Origin: Vicugna pacos
Lineage: Eukaryota > Chordata > Mammalia > Artiodactyla > Camelidae
Direction: 5' to 3'
Length of the DNA: 64,000 nucleotides
NCBI RefSeq assembly: GCF_048564905.1
Contig: NW_027328872.1
Coordinates: 434,001 to 498,000, forward strand
Made by a program: the position numbers and the translations under genes. Position 1 is the first letter of the stretch; the number at the start of each line of letters is the position of its first letter. Shown piece after piece: positions 9,073 to 23,807 of the stretch. The notes under the pieces are model-generated. The model made no database searches. It saw only the letters and a list, made by a program, of their open reading frames with translations, and was not told the DNA's origin.

Positions 9073-12000
9073 TGGTCAGGTAATATCAGGTATCTAATGT
9101 AGATTTTTAGGGCTATGTTAAGTGAAAATTTTAGACTCTTGTCTCTACGCAATTCCAAGGGATTTCTGTGAGGACAATTTCTCCTAGACATTGATGCCAT
9201 ATTCTCTTCCTGTGTGTGTTGTCTGGTATATCTCCAATTGCTGGTGTTGCATTTGTTGTGATGAACAACCCATACTATTTCGATTAGCATAACTTCATTT
9301 TGATTACGCTTATCTCACAATTCTGAAAGTGCGCAGGACACGGCCTCTTGTGGAAATGAGGATTCTAAAGGTTCTCAGCTCTGCATTCTGCTCTATGTCA
9401 TTTTGGAGTGTTTCCAAAACAGCAAACTGAGAGTGCGCTTGTGCTTTGTAGTGCCACGGGAATGTCCCAATGAAAGCAGTTCTTCCCAGAGCTTCTCTGT
9501 CTACTGAAACACCAGTGGAAGCACATCCATGGATGTCACACATCAGGGCCTGCTGGAATGATCCCGCAGACCGACCTTGGTGTCCTCGCTGCCGTACCGC
9601 GCCGGTGCCATCCAAAATGTAGCATCCGATTTTGGGAGATAGTGCTGAAGGAAATGCTTCCTCTTCTCACGCTGTGGACTTGGACCACTCTACCTTGTCC
9701 TATCATCCTTGTGGCACGGGTGCACGAAGGCCACCACAGAGCTGTTGCGCATCCTGTGCCTCAAACCAAACCATAATCCCAGCCCAGGTTATGAATGTAG
9801 CAGATCCTAAGTCTTTTCATTCTGATTTCAAACCCAAGGCCCCCTGGATCCCTCAGACCAGATGCACGATAGCTCTGACTCAGCCCCACACGTGCTCTAT
9901 TGGCAAAATGCCCAATTTGTCCCTGGTCCTGCAGATGCACTGGGTGTGGCCATGGGACATATCGGTAATCTCAACCGCGCGATCAGTGTGGTTGATTTAT
10001 CATTGGTACACTGTTCGGTTTGCTCTCTTGATTAGACCCACCACATCCCACAACGCACTCCAGATCCCTGAGACTCAGCATATGCCATCAACCGTAGCCC
10101 TATACCTCACTTACCGATGCCCCTGCTAACTCTAAATTGGTATCACGGATCTTGGTCTCAGAATCAACTGTGGGGATATTTTGCGCTGGTTTCTTTGAGT
10201 TCTGTCAGCCAAGCATCTGCTGTGCACTCTTGTAAATCTCAGCACATCACCTTCAATCTCATGCCTCCTGTCCGCTTGAGAGGGTGCGTCCAAGTTTAAC
10301 AGGGTTTCACCCTTGTTGGTCAGACCCTGCACTGGTTTCCATTCCCTGCTTTGCCTTCTCCTGCTTCCAGGTGTCCTGAGGCCTCATCCTGTCTTTGGAA
10401 GTAACAGACCTCTCTTCGGCAAGTGTCCTGTGCCAAAGGCTGGGTGAGTGGAGTTTTACATTTCTCTGTACAAGCGAGCGCGTGAGTGCAGGTTGCACTT
10501 CTTCTCTGCCAACTGGGCATCGATGAATCAACACTATCCAGATACATTTCACAGAAATGTGATATTTGCTAAGCTCTTGGTTTCTATACAGCCGTGGTGG
10601 GAGGGGTTGTCCAAAGAAACCTGTTTTGACATTGTGTTGATATCTCATTTGCAGACTTTAAGAATTTTAACAGAATTCATTTCCATGTTTTGGGAGTTAT
10701 ACGAAAATGAAGTTATTTTTTGAAACACACTAAATCGACCTAGAAGCCAGACTTGTCAATTTTGGTAACATTTTGTCAGCACTACGGAAAACCTAGACAG
10801 ATAGAATGCAAACTAGCAGTCCAAACTGTTAAAGGGGTCATGTCAGCTCTTTACGGTTGAAGCCTCCGAGACCAACAGGAACCATGAAATAACTATTGGA
10901 AACATGAAATAACCCCCAACCTTGGATACACTTGGGCATGTGGTGCCCTTTAGTCCTATTTGTCACCTACTGGCCAATGTTGGCATTTCAAGGGGTAACA
11001 TCCCTCTCTAGGAAAATACAAGAGGAAACAAACCAAATATATACATTTAGGTTTGAATCCAAAAGCACCTAGAGGCATTATAGCTAGGAGAACCCTGCTG
11101 CAGTTATGCTTGTCTATGGAGAACCAGGTGTTCTTCTATCAGTGATGAGAACAGTTAATCTTCCGATCATGTTGGGTAAAGCCATTTAACGCAACCAAGT
11201 CTGCACCCACATGATATAGTGCCCACGGGGGCTTGACTCAAGTGAAAGACGATCCACATAAGCTGTGTCTTTAATGTCATTGGCGACTTTTACAGTACAC
11301 TTCACTTTCTGACTTGTACTATTTACCTATACTGTCTTGAAAAACTGAGGCCTAATACAGATTCAAGTTCAGTCAAAGATTCCTCTCACTTACCACACTC
11401 CCTTCACCCCAGGGAAGACATAAACACAACATTTGCTGAATCTAGCGGAAGGCCATCGTTTCTAGGTGTGAGCTAAGTATTCAATTCCTATCTATTTCAG
11501 CCGAGACTATTTGACCTTTAAGGAGTTCACTGTTGTTCACAGAGTGTGAAGCTGGAGGAACTCTGGTTCTAGGAGGGACTTGCCCTTCTCCTAATGGCTT
11601 CATTGCCGCTCAGGTACTGAACCTTCAAAATGGATGCGTGAGTGGAGGGGAGGGATGGGCAAGTGCTTGCTAGCTAGGCCCAAACCTGGGAAAAGGCTTA
11701 CCTGGGCTTGGTGAATTTTGGTCTGAATGGCTTGGGAAGGCCCCTTGGGACGTGTGGATTCTCACGACCTCTTCCAAGAACAGGAGCGTTTTGATCATCT
11801 CTGCCATCTCTTCTCTTGCACACGTCAGGGACCTTGGACCCGTTCTTGGAGAAGAGAATTGAGGAACTTCCTCAAGTCCACGTTGGCACTCCGTATGTTT
11901 CTGCCAGTATCAGCGAGGTTCAATATGTCTCCTGAATGTCTTTTGAGCCTGGTATCCTCTACAGCTGTCTCCACGCCAGTATTCTCCATTGTAGCAGAAC

Positions 12001-13223
12001 ATCTCTCATCCATGTGTTCGCATCTCTCCTCAATCCGTGCAGCCAGCTTTTCGGCCAGCTTCTCTTCGTGACTCCCCTAAAGTCGACTTCACCAGGACTG
12101 GGCAAGTCGGAAAGTACCTCGGAGCCTCACCAGTAAGCTGATGACAGGCAGATCTTCCACTGTCTGCCCTTTCAGGTTCTGGAAACTGACCTGTGAACTC
12201 AGGTCTTTGGGCAGCAGAAGTATCTCGAACTTACACAGCTTCCCGGACCAAACAACTAAGCCAAGCTCCACAGAGGCCTGCAGCCCCTCCATCACACTGA
12301 TCCACCCACAGAACTCGGCCCGGTTACCTAGGATCCAACAGCCACAACAAGCCTCGTGGAACACACCAACATTCCACCTGGAATCCAACCGGTAACTGCC
12401 ATCCCCAATGGCTGCTGCATCTTGTCAGTGTTGGGGGAGGGGCTGCATCCGACGAGAGGTTCCTAAAGTCAATGTGGTTCTGCCCACTAGCGTCCCATGG
12501 GCCTTTCTTCTTCCCTCTTTCCTTTTGTTCAGATCTCTATGCACAGTACCAATGGAGAGAAGTGTGTCCCTTTTCAGTTGAAGGTTTCACACGTCTTTAA
12601 ACTTTCTAAGAGTTCACAGTACACAGAGACCCAGTAAAGGAGACTTATGTTCCTATAATATCCGTACAACCGGAATACATATGCGTCGCATGATTTCTGC
12701 TGAAAAACCCACACTCTCAGGACATGGATCTATTGGTTTCATGGGGGCTGAATTTCCAAGAAATGAAACCAACCCCAATGTGCACTTTACTGTCTGTCTC
12801 TTTTGCTCTTAGTACACTTTGGCAGAGCTACTTGCCTTTGTTATAGGCTTCTTACAATTCTTCTCTACGTAACGTAGAATATGGCATTCCTTCATCCTGT
12901 TGGAAGACATACAAGACTACATCACGGACTAGGAATCCATTGGATTCCAAATCGGCATTTGGGTGAGGTCACGATATGCTCTTATGAATCTATATTTACG
13001 AATATGAATGCACGCCTCTGATTTCCGAATACAAGTGTGCTGAGTACATGCAAGCCGCGATACTGGGTCGATGCGTGCTGAATGATCCTTGACATCACCT
13101 TGAGTATTTTCTTTTGAATAATCATGTTTCCCATGGTATATGTCAGCCAACCGTACCATTTTGGTGCATGTTTGTTGGTTTGATTCTTTGTTGGTCTGCT
13201 TCTCGCTTGTTTTGCAAACACGT

Positions 13224-14364
13224 CAGGACATGCATCTCTCCTTTCGCTTCAAACAGAGAGTCAAATAAGCTGATTCACTTAAGAGAGTGCTTCCAATCAC
13301 CTAAGATTTCCTGCTTCCCTCTCCAATATTTAAGGTTTTGATGTCCTCCTTGCCTTCTTCTTGTTTCTTCTTTGCCACTCATGCTCTTCTTGCATTTCCA
13401 ATAATGGTTTTCTTCTTTCCATTTCATCTTGCTGCTTTTCTATTCCGGGGAGTTTTCTCAACCTTCCTTTTAGAAGAAGTTTTGAACTGCTGAATTCTTT
13501 TATGATTTGCCGGTCTGTGGATTGCTCTAGCTCTGCCGTTATTAGAAATGGTGGTCATGTGGCATAGGCTACCCTAGGTGGCAGCCTTTGGCCATTCAGG
13601 ATATGGTCTGTGTCCTGGCACTCCTCCCTGTCCTGCAATATTGCTGCCGAGTTATAAGCTGAAACCCCTCTGGAGGTTCCCTTGTGACTATGTTGTTTCC
13701 TCCAGGTGCATTTTAAATCATTCTGATATTCGTGAACTTTGTTGATTGGAATCATACAGCTGTTGGTAGGTCTATTGGGATTCCACCTCCTTTGGATGCT
13801 GTGTAATTCCTGAATTCGCATAGATGATTTTGTCTTGGCTTTCAACAAGTTTCAGTCTGATATTTCTACAGATAAATTTTCAGACATATTTTATTTCTTT
13901 ATCTCTTGCTTTTCCATCTGGGACTCTTATGAATTCTTGTCTTTCATGCCCTGTCTTAACCCAGGTTACAACAGCAATATTTTCATTGTTTTGCACTTGC
14001 TTTCCTATGTCCGAATCTGACCGAGGGATTTCTGTTCCCCTGTCTTCACAGTCATTCACGCGTCCCTCTGCATTATCTAGTCTGCTAAGGACTGAATTTT
14101 AGCCCTGATATTATCACATCCACTGAGTTTTCTGATATCTTTTGGATCGTCTTTAGACTTTCACTTCCCATTTTCTGGTATTCTGCCTTTTGTGATTCTG
14201 AGACCCTTTTGTTCTTCAGTGTATTCCTGACCTCCATTTTCAACATTTGGACTGCATAGCGTTTTGCAGTCTAGTTGTTTGAAAGCTTATCTTTTGGGCC
14301 TTCAATATCTTTGGAACTGAAAATGGTACTTCCTATTTCTTTTACTGTCCTTCTTCATCTCTAC
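13224..14364 (-). mobile_element. LINE-1 ORF1-like segment, unit 3
   Basis: The most divergent copy of this segment, with a run of private, mostly transversion changes between about 13,720 and 14,360. Confidence 0.5.
13571..13584 (+). promoter_or_regulatory. CTCF-core-like motif, unit 3
   Basis: Core as unit 1; the base pattern just after it differs (CCTTT in place of CATTT). Confidence 0.45.
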
Positions 14365-17300
14365 TGGTCAGGTAATATCAAGTATCAAATGTAGATTTTT
14401 AGGGCTATGTTAAGTGAAAATTTTAGACTCTTGTCTCTACGCAATTCCAAGGGATTTCTGTGAGGACAATTTCTCCTAGACATTGATGCCATATTCTGTT
14501 CCTGTGTGTGTTGTCTGGTATATCTCCAATTGCTGGTGTTGCATTTGTTGTGATGAACAACCCATACTATTTCGATTAGCATAACTTCATTATGATTACG
14601 CTTATCTCACAATTCTGAAAGTGCACAGGACACGGCCTCTTGTGGAAATGAGGATTCTAAAGGTTCTCAGCTCTGCATTCTGCTCTATGTCATTTTGGAG
14701 TGTTTCCAAACCAGCAAACTGAGAGTGCGCTTGTGCTTTGTAGTGCCACGGGAATGTCCCAATGAAAGCAGTTCTTCCCAGAGCTTCTCTGTCTACTGAA
14801 ACACCAGTGGAAGCACATCCATGGATGTCACACATCAGGGCCTGCTGGAATGATCCCGCAGACCGACCTTGGTGTCCTCGCTGCCGTACCGTGCCGGTGC
14901 CATCCAAAATGTAGCATCCGATTTTGGGAGATAGTGCTGAAGGAAATGCTTCCTCTTCTCACGCTGTGGACTTGGACCACTCTACCTTGTCCTATCATCC
15001 TTGTGGCACGGGTGCACGAAGGCCACCACAGAGCTGTTGCGCATCCTGTGCCTCAAACCAAACCATAATCCCAGCCCAGGTTATGAATGTAGCAGATCCT
15101 AAGTCTTTTCATTCTGATTTCAAACCCAAGGCCCCCTGGATCCCTCAGACCAGATGCACGATAGCTCTGATTCAGCCCCACACGTGCTCTATTGGCAAAA
15201 TGCCCAATTGGTCCCTGGTCCTGCAGATGCACTGGGTGTGGCCATGGGACATATCGGTAATCTCAACCGCGTGACCAGTGTGGTTGATTTATCATTGGTA
15301 CACTGTTCGGTTTGCTCTCTTGATTAGACCCACCACATCCCACAACGCACTCCAGATCCCTGAGACTCAGCGTATGCCATCAACCGTAGCCCTATACTTC
15401 ACTTACCGATGCCCCTGCTAACTGTAAGTTGGCATCACGGATCTTGGTCTCAGAATCAACTGTGGGGATATTTTGCGCTGGTTTCTTTGAGTTCTGTCAG
15501 CCAAGCATCTGCTGTGCACTCTTGTAAATCTCAGCACATCACCTTCAATCTCATGTCTCCTGTCCGCTTGAGAGGGTGCGTCCAAGTTAAACAGGGTTTC
15601 ACCCTTGTTGGTCAGACCCTGCACTGGTTTCCATTCCCTGCTTTGCCTTCTCCTGCTTCCAGGTGTCCTGAGGCCTCATCCTGTCTTTGGAAGTAACAGA
15701 CCTCTCTTCGGCAAGTGTCCTGTGCCAAAGGCTGGGTGAGTGGAGTTTTTCATTTCTCTGTACAAGGGAGCACGTGAGTGAAGGTTGCACTTCTTCTCTG
15801 CCAACTGGGCATCGATGAATCAACACTATCCAGATACATTTCACAGAAATGTGATATTTGCTTAGCTCTTGGTTTCTATACAGCCGTGGTGGGAGGGGAT
15901 GTCCAAAGAAAACTGTATTGACATTGTGTTGATATCTCATTTGCAGTCTTTAAGAATTTTAACAGAATTCATTTCCATGTTTTGGGAGTTATACGAAAAT
16001 GAAGTTATTTTTTGAAACACACTAAATGGACATAGAAGCCAGACTTGTCAATTTTGGTAACATTTTGTCAGCTCTACGGAAAACCTAGACAGATAGAATG
16101 CAAACTAGCAGTCCAAACTATTAAAGGGGTCATGTCAGCTCTTTACGGTTGAAGCCTCCGAGACCAACAGGAACCATGAAATAACTATTGGAAACATGAA
16201 ATAACCCCCAACCTAGGATACACTTGGGCATGTGGTGCCCTTTAGTCCTATTTGTCACCTACTGGCCAATGTTGGCATTTCAAGGGGTAACATCCCTCTC
16301 TAGGAAAATACAAGAGGAAACAAACCAAATATATACATTTAGGTTTGAATCCAAAAGCACCTAGAGGCATTATAGCTAGGAGAACCCTGCTGCAGTTATG
16401 CTTGTCTATGGAGAACCAGGTGTTCTTCTATCAGTGATGAGAACAGTTAATCTTCCGATCATGTTGGGTAAAGCCATTTAACGCAACCAAGTCTGCACCC
16501 ACATGATATAGTGCCCCCGGTGGCTTGACTCAAGTGAAAGACGATCCACATAAGCTGTGTCTTTAATGTCATTGGCGACTTTTACAGTACACTTCACTTT
16601 CTGACTTGTACTATTTACCTATACTGTCTTGAAAAACTGAGGCCTAATACAGATTCAAGTTCAGTCAAAGATTCCCCTCACTTACCACACTCCCTTCACC
16701 CCAGGGAAGACATAAACACAACATTTGCTGAATCTAGCGGAAGGCCATCGTTTCTAGGTGTGAGCTAAGTATTCAATTCCTATCTATTTCAGCCGAGACT
16801 ATTTGACCTTTAAGGAGTTCACTGTTGTTCACAGAGTGTGAAGCTGGAGGAACTCTGATTCTAGGAGGGACTTGCCCTTCTCCTAATGGCTTCATTGCCG
16901 CTCAGGTACTGAACCTTCAAAATGGATGCGTGAGTGGAGGGGAGGGAAGGGCAAGTGCTTGCTAGCTAGGCCCAAACCTGGGAAAAGGCTTACCTGGGCT
17001 TGGTGAATTTTGGTCTGAATGGCTTGGGAAGGCCCCTTGGGACGTGTGGATTCTCACGACCTCTTCCAAGAACAGGAGCGTTTTGATCATCTCTGCCATC
17101 TCTTCTCTTGCACACGTCAGGGACCTTGGACCCGTTCTTGGAGAAGAGAATTGAGGAACTTCCTCAAGTCCACGTTGGCACTCCGTATGTTTCTGCCAGT
17201 ATCAGCGAGGTTCAATATGTCTCCTGAATGTCTTTTGAGCCTGGTATCCTCTACAGCTGTCTCCACGCCAGTATTCTCCATTGTAGCAGAACATCTCTCA

Positions 17301-18515
17301 TCCATGTGTTCGCATCTCTCCTCAATCCGTGCAGCCAGCTTTTCGGCCAGCTTCTCTTCGTGACTCCCCTAAAGTCGACTTCACCAGGACTGGGCAAGTC
17401 TGAAAGTACCTCGGAGCCTCACCAGTAAGATGATGACAGGCAGATCTTCCACTGTCTGCCCTTTCAGGTTCTGGAAACTGACCTGTGAACTCAGGTCTTT
17501 GGGCAGCAGAAGTATCTCGAACTTACACAGCTTCCCGGACCAAACACCTAAGCCAAGCTCCATAGAGGCCTGCAGCCCCTCCATCACACTGATCCACCCA
17601 CAGAACTCGGCCCGGTTACCTAGGATCCAACAGCCACAACAAGCCTCGTGGAACAAACCAACATTCCACCTGGAATCCAACCGGTAACTGCCATCCCCAA
17701 TGGCTGCTGCATCTTGTCAGTGTTGGGGGAGGGGCTGCATCCGACGAGAGGTTCCTAAAGTAAATGTGGTTCTGCCCACTAGCGTCCCATGGGCCTTTCT
17801 TCTTCCCTCTTTCCTTTTGTTCAGATCTGTATGCACAGTACCAATGGATAGAAGTGTGTCCCTTTTCAGTTGAAGGTTTCACACGTCTTTAAACTTTCTA
17901 AGAGTTCACAGTACACAGAGACCCAGTAAAGGAGACTTATGTTCCTATAATATCCGTACAACCGGAATACATATGCGTCGCATGATTTCTGCTGAAAAAC
18001 CCACACTCTCAGGACATGGATCTATTGGTTTCATGGGGGCTGAATTTCCAAGAAATGAAACCAACCCCAATGTGCACTTTACTGTCTGTCTCTTTTGCTC
18101 TTAGTACACTTTGGCAGAGCTACTTGCCTTTGTTATAGGCTTCTTACAATTCTTCTCTACGTAGCGGAGAATATGGCATTCCTTAATCCTGTTGGAAGAC
18201 ATACAAGACTACATCACGGACTAGGAAACCATTGGATTCCAAATCGGCATTTGGGTGAGGTCACGATATGCTCTTATGAATCTATATTTACGAATATGAA
18301 TGCACGCCTCTGATTTCCGAATACAAGTGTGCTGAGTACATGCAAGCCGCAATACTGGGTCGATGCGTGCTGAAAGATCCTTGACATCACCTTGAGAATT
18401 TTCTTTTGAATAATCATGTTTCCCATGGTATATGTCAGCCAACCGTACCATTTTGGTGCATGTTTGTTGGTTTGATTCTTTGTTGGTCTGCTTCTCGCTT
18501 GTTTTGCAAACACGT

Positions 18516-19656
18516 CAGGACATGCATCTCTCCTTTCGCTTCAAACAGAGAGTCAAATAAGCTGATTCACTTAAGAGAGTGCTTCCAATCACCTATGATT
18601 TCCTGCTTCCCTCTCCAATCTTTAAGGTTTTGATGTCCTCCTTGCCTTCTTCTTGTTTCTTCTTTGCCACTCATGCTCTTCTTGCATTTCCAATAATGGT
18701 TTTCTTCTTTCCATTTCATCTTGCTGCTTTTCTATTCCGGGGAGTATTCTCAACCTTCCTTTTAGAAGAAGTTTTGAACTGCTGAATTCTTTTATGATTT
18801 TCCGGTCTGTGGATTGCTCTAGCTCTGCCGTTATTAGAAATGGTGGTCATGTGGCATAGGCTACCCTATGTGGCAGCCTTTGGCCATTCAGGATATGGTC
18901 TGTGTCCTGGCACTCCTCCCTGTCCTGCAATATTGCTGCCGAGTTATAAGCTGAAACCCCTCTGGAGGTTCCCTTGTGACTATGTTGTTTCCTCCAGGTG
19001 CATTTTAAATCACTGTGATATTCGTGAACTTTGTTGAATGGAATCATACAGCTGCTGGTAGGTCTATTGGGATTCCACCTCCTTTGGATGCTGTGTAATT
19101 TCTGAATTCGCATAGATGATTTTTTCTTGGCTTTCAACAAGTTTCAGTCTGATATTTCCACAGATAAATTTTCAGACATATTTTATTTCTTTATCTCTTG
19201 CTTTTCCATCTGGGACTCTTATGAATTCTAGTCTTTCATGCCCTGTCTTAACCCAGGATACAACAGCAATATTTTCATTGTTTTGCACTTGCTTTCCTAT
19301 GTCCGAATCTGACCGAGGGATTTCTGTTCCCCTGTCTTCACAGTCATTCACGCGTCCCTCTGCATTATCTAGTCTGCTAAGGACTGAATTTTAGCCCTGA
19401 TATTATCACATCCACTGAGTTTTCTGATATGTTTTGGCTCGTCTTTAGACTTTCTCTTCCCCTTTTCTGGTATTCTGCCTTTTGTGATTCTGAGACTCTT
19501 TTGTTCTTCAGTGTTTTCCTGACCTCCATTTTCAACACTTGGACTGCATAGCGTTTTGCCGTCTAGTTGTATGAAAGCTTATCTTTTGGGCCTTCAATAT
19601 CTTTGGAACTGAAAATGGTACTTCCTATTTCTTTTACTGTACTTCTTCATCTCTAC
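18516..19656 (-). mobile_element. LINE-1 ORF1-like segment, unit 4
   Basis: Type B version, with T at 18801, A at 19038 and T near 19101. Confidence 0.5.
18863..18876 (+). promoter_or_regulatory. Altered CTCF-core-like motif, unit 4
   Basis: ACCCTATGTGGCAG: the core G at motif position 7 is T (18869). This position is nearly invariant in the known motif, so binding would be expected to drop. Confidence 0.35.
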
Positions 19657-22600
19657 TGGTCAGGTAATATCAGGTATCTAATGTAGATTTTTAGGGCTAT
19701 GTTAAGTGAAAATTTTAGACTCTTGTCTCTACGCAATTCCAAGGGATTTCTGTGAGGACAATTTCTCCTAGACATTGATGCCATATTCTGTTCCTGTGTG
19801 TGTTGTCTGGTATATCTCCAATTGCTGGTGTTGCATTTGTTGTGATGAACAACCCATACTATTTCGATTAGCATAACTTCATTTTGATTACGCTTATCTC
19901 ACAATTCTGAAAGTGCGCAGGACACGGCCTCTTGTGGAAATGAGGATTCTAAAGGTTCTCATCTCTGCATTCTGCTCTATGTCATTTTGGAGTGTTTCCA
20001 AAACAGCAAACTGAGAGTGCGCTTGTGCTTTGTAGTGCCACGGGAATGTCCCAATGAAAGCAGTTCTTCCCAGAGCTTCTCTGTCTACTGAAACACCAGT
20101 GGAAGCACATCCATGGATGTCACACATCAGGGCCTGCTGGAATGATCCCGCAGACCGACCTTGGTGTCCTCGCTGCCGTACCGTGCCGGTGCCATCCAAA
20201 ATGTAGCATCCGATTTTGGGAGATAGTGCTGAAGGAAATGCTTCCTCTTCTCACGCTGTGGACTTGGACCACTCTACCTTGTCCTATCATCCTTGTGGCA
20301 CGTGTGCACGAAGGCCACCACAGAGCTGTTGCGCATCCTGTGCCTCAAACCAAACCATAATCCCAGCCCAGGTTATGAATGTAGCAGATCCTAAGTCTTT
20401 TCATTCTGATTTCAAACCCAAGGCCCCCTGGATCCCTCAGACCAGATGCACGATAGCTCTGATTCAGCCCCACACGTGCTCTATTGGCAAAATGCCCAAT
20501 TGGTCCCTAGTCCTGCAGATGGACTGGGTGTGGCCATGGGACATATCGGTAATCTCAACCGCGTGACCAGTGTGGTTGATTTATCATTGGTACACTGTTC
20601 GGTTTGCTCTCTTGATTAGACCCACCACATCCCACAATGCACTCCAGATCCCTGAGACTCAGCGTATGCCATCAACCGTAGCCCTATACCTCACTTACCG
20701 ATGCCCCTGCTAACTGTAATTTGGCATCACGGATCTTGGTCTCAGAATCAACTGTGGGGATATTTTGCGCTGGTTTCTTTGAGTTCTGTCAGCCAAGCAT
20801 CTGCTGTGCACTCTTGTAAATCTCAGCACATCACCTTCAATCTCATGCCTCCTGTCCGCTTGAGAGGGTGCGTCCAAGTTAAACAGGGTTTCACCCTTGT
20901 TGGTCAGACCCTGCACTGGTTTCCATTCCCTGCTTTGCCTTCTCCTGCTTCCAGGTGTCCTGAGGCCTCATCCTGTCTTTGGAAGTAACAGACCTCTCTT
21001 CGGCAAGTGTCCTGTGCCAAAGGCTGGGTGAGTGGAGTTTTACATTTCTCTGTACAAGCGAGCGCGTGAGTGCAGGTTGCACTTCTTCTCTGCCAACTGG
21101 GCATCGATGAATTAACACTATCCAGATACATTTCACAGAAATGTGATATTTGCTTAGCTCTTGGTTTCTATACAGCCGTGGTGGGAGGGGTTGTCCAAAG
21201 AAACCTGTTTTGACATTGTGTTGATATCTCATTTGCAGTCTTTAAGAATTTTAACAGAATTCATTTCCATGTTTTGGGAGTTATACGAAAATGAAGTTAT
21301 TTTTTGAAACACACTAAATCGACCTAGAAGCCAGACTTGTCAATTTTGGTAACATTTTGTCAGCTCTACGGAAAACCTAGACAGATAGAATGCAAACTAG
21401 CAGTCCAAACTGTTAAAGGGTTCATGTCAGCTCTTTACGGTTGAAGCCTCCGAGACCAACAGGAACCATGAAATAACTATTGGAAACATGAAATAACCCC
21501 CAACCTTGGATACACTTGGGCATGTGGTGCCCTTTAGTCCTATTTGTCACCTACTGGCCAATGTTGGCATTTCAAGGGGTAACATCCCTCTCTAGGAAAA
21601 TACAAGAGGAAACAAACCAAATATATACATTTAGGTTTGAATCCAAAAGCACCTAGAGGCATTATAGCTAGGAGAACCCTGCTGCAGTTATGCTTGTCTA
21701 TGGAGAACCAGGTGTTCTTCTATCAGTGATGAGAACAGTTAATCTTCCGATCATGTTGGGTAAAGCCATTTAACGCAACCAAGTCTGCACCCACATGATA
21801 TAGTGCCCCCGGGGGCTTGACTCAAGTGAAAGACGATCCACATAAGCTGTGTCTTTAATGTCATTGGCGACTTTTACAGTACACTTCACTTTCTGACTTG
21901 TACTATTTACCTATACTGTCTTGAAAAACTGAGGCCTAATACAGATTCAAGTTCAGTCAAAGATTCCCCTCACTTACCACACTCCCTTCACCCCAGGGAA
22001 GACATAAACACAACATTTGCTGAATCTAGCGGAAGGCCATCGTTTCTAGGTGTGAGCTAAGTATTCAATTCCTATCTATTTCAGCCGAGACTATTTGACC
22101 TTTAAGGAGTTCACTGTTGTTCACAGAGTGTGAAGCTGGAGGAACTCTGATTCTAGGAGGGACTTGCCCTTCTCCTAATGGCTTCATTGCCGCTCAGGTA
22201 CTGATCCTTCAAAATGGATGCGTGAGTGGAGGGGAGGGAAGGGCAAGTGCTTGCTCGCTAGGCCCAAACCTGGGAAAAGGCTTACCTGGGCTTGGTGAAT
22301 TTTGGTCTGAATGGCTTGGGAAGGCCCCTTGGGACGTGTGGATTCTCACGACCTCTTCCAAGAACAGGAGCGTTTTGATCATCTCTGCCATCTCTTCTCT
22401 TGCACACGTCAGGGACCTTGGACCCGTTCTTGGAGAAGAGAATTGAGGAACTTCCTCAAGTCCACGTTGGCACTCCGTATGTTTCTGCCAGTATCAGCGA
22501 GGTTCAATATGTCTCCTGAATGTCTTTTGAGCCTGGTATCCTCTACAGCTGTCTCCACGCCAGTATTCTCCATTGTAGCAGAACATCTCTCATCCATGTG

Positions 22601-23807
22601 TTCGCATCTCTCCTCAATCCGTGCAGCCAGCTTTTCGGCCAGCTTCTCTTCGTGACTCCCCTAAAGTCGACTTCACCAGGACTGGGCAAGTCTGAAAGTA
22701 CCTCGGAGCCTCACCAGTAAGCTGATGACAGGCAGATCTTCCACTGTCTGCCCTTTCAGGTTCTGGAAACTGACATGTGAACTCAGGTCTTTGGGCAGCA
22801 GAAGTATCTCGAACTTACACAGCTTCCCGGACCAAACACCTAAGCCAAGCTCCACAGAGGCCTGCAGCCCCTCCATCACACTGATCCACCCACAGAACTC
22901 GGCCCGGTTACCTAGGATCCAACAGCCACAACAAGCCTCGTGGAACACACCAACATTCCACCTGGAATCCAACCGGTAACTGCCATCCCCAATGGCTGCT
23001 GCATCTTGTCAGTGTTGGGGGAGGGGCTGCATCCGACGAGAGGTTCCTAAAGTAAATGTGGTTCTGCCCACTAGTGTCCCATGGGCCTTTCTTCTTCCCT
23101 CTTTCCTTTTGTTCAGATCTGTATGCACAGTACCAATGGAGAGAAGTGTGTCCATTTTCAGTTGAAGGTTTCACACGTCTTTAAACTTTCTAAGAGTTCA
23201 CAGTACACAGAGATCCAGTAAAGGAGACTTATGTTCCTATAATATCCGTACAACCGGAATACATATGCGTCGCATGATTTCTGCTGAAAAACCCACACTC
23301 TCAGGACATGGATCTATTTGTTTCATGGGGGCTGAATTTCCAAGAAATGAAACCAACCCCAATGTGCACTTTACTGTCTGTCTCTTTTGCTCTTAGTACA
23401 CTTTGGCAGAGCTACTTGCCTTTGTTATAGGCTTCTTACAATTCTTCTCTACGTAGCGTAGAATATGGCATTCCTTCATCCTGTTGGAAGACATACAAGA
23501 CTACATCACGGACTAGGAATCCATTGGATTCCAAATCGGCATTTGGGTGAGGTCACGATATGCTCTTATGAATCTATATTTACGAATATGGATGCACGCC
23601 TCTGATTTCCGAATACAAGTGTGCTGAGTACATGCAAGCCGCAATACTGGGTCGATGCGTGCTGAAAGATCCTTGACATCACCTTGAGAATTTTCTTTTG
23701 AATAATCATGTTTCCCATGGTATATGTCAGCCAACCGTACCATTTTGGTGCATGTTTGTTGGTTTGATTCTTTGTTGGTCAGCTTCTCGCTTGTTTTGCA
23801 AACACGT

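Larger units (their letters stand above)
5293..10584 (+). repeat. Repeat unit 2, type C
   Basis: Type C is marked by T and G at unit positions 2354 and 2356 (which breaks the small hairpin there) and by A at 2947. Unit 2 is the most distinct C copy: it has private changes near 5928, 6373, 6402, 10135, 10295 and 10570 relative to units 8-10. Confidence 0.97.
10585..15876 (+). repeat. Repeat unit 3, type D
   Basis: This is the only D unit. It shares an A at unit position 1672 with E units 11 and 12, and a C in place of A near 12470 with unit 10, so it looks mosaic. It carries a cluster of private substitutions at 13,700-14,750. Its last ~600 bases (with G at 15765 and A at 15770) match the tail of unit 5. 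The GC palindrome is broken here by an A near 11225. Confidence 0.96.
15877..21168 (+). repeat. Repeat unit 4, type B
   Basis: Type B is marked by T at unit position 1687, A at 1780 and T at 2993; the last falls in the CTCF-like core. The GC palindrome is also altered (near 16521). Unit 4 is nearly identical to unit 6; differences include a private T near 17848 and shared-with-unit-3 G near 19790. Confidence 0.97.
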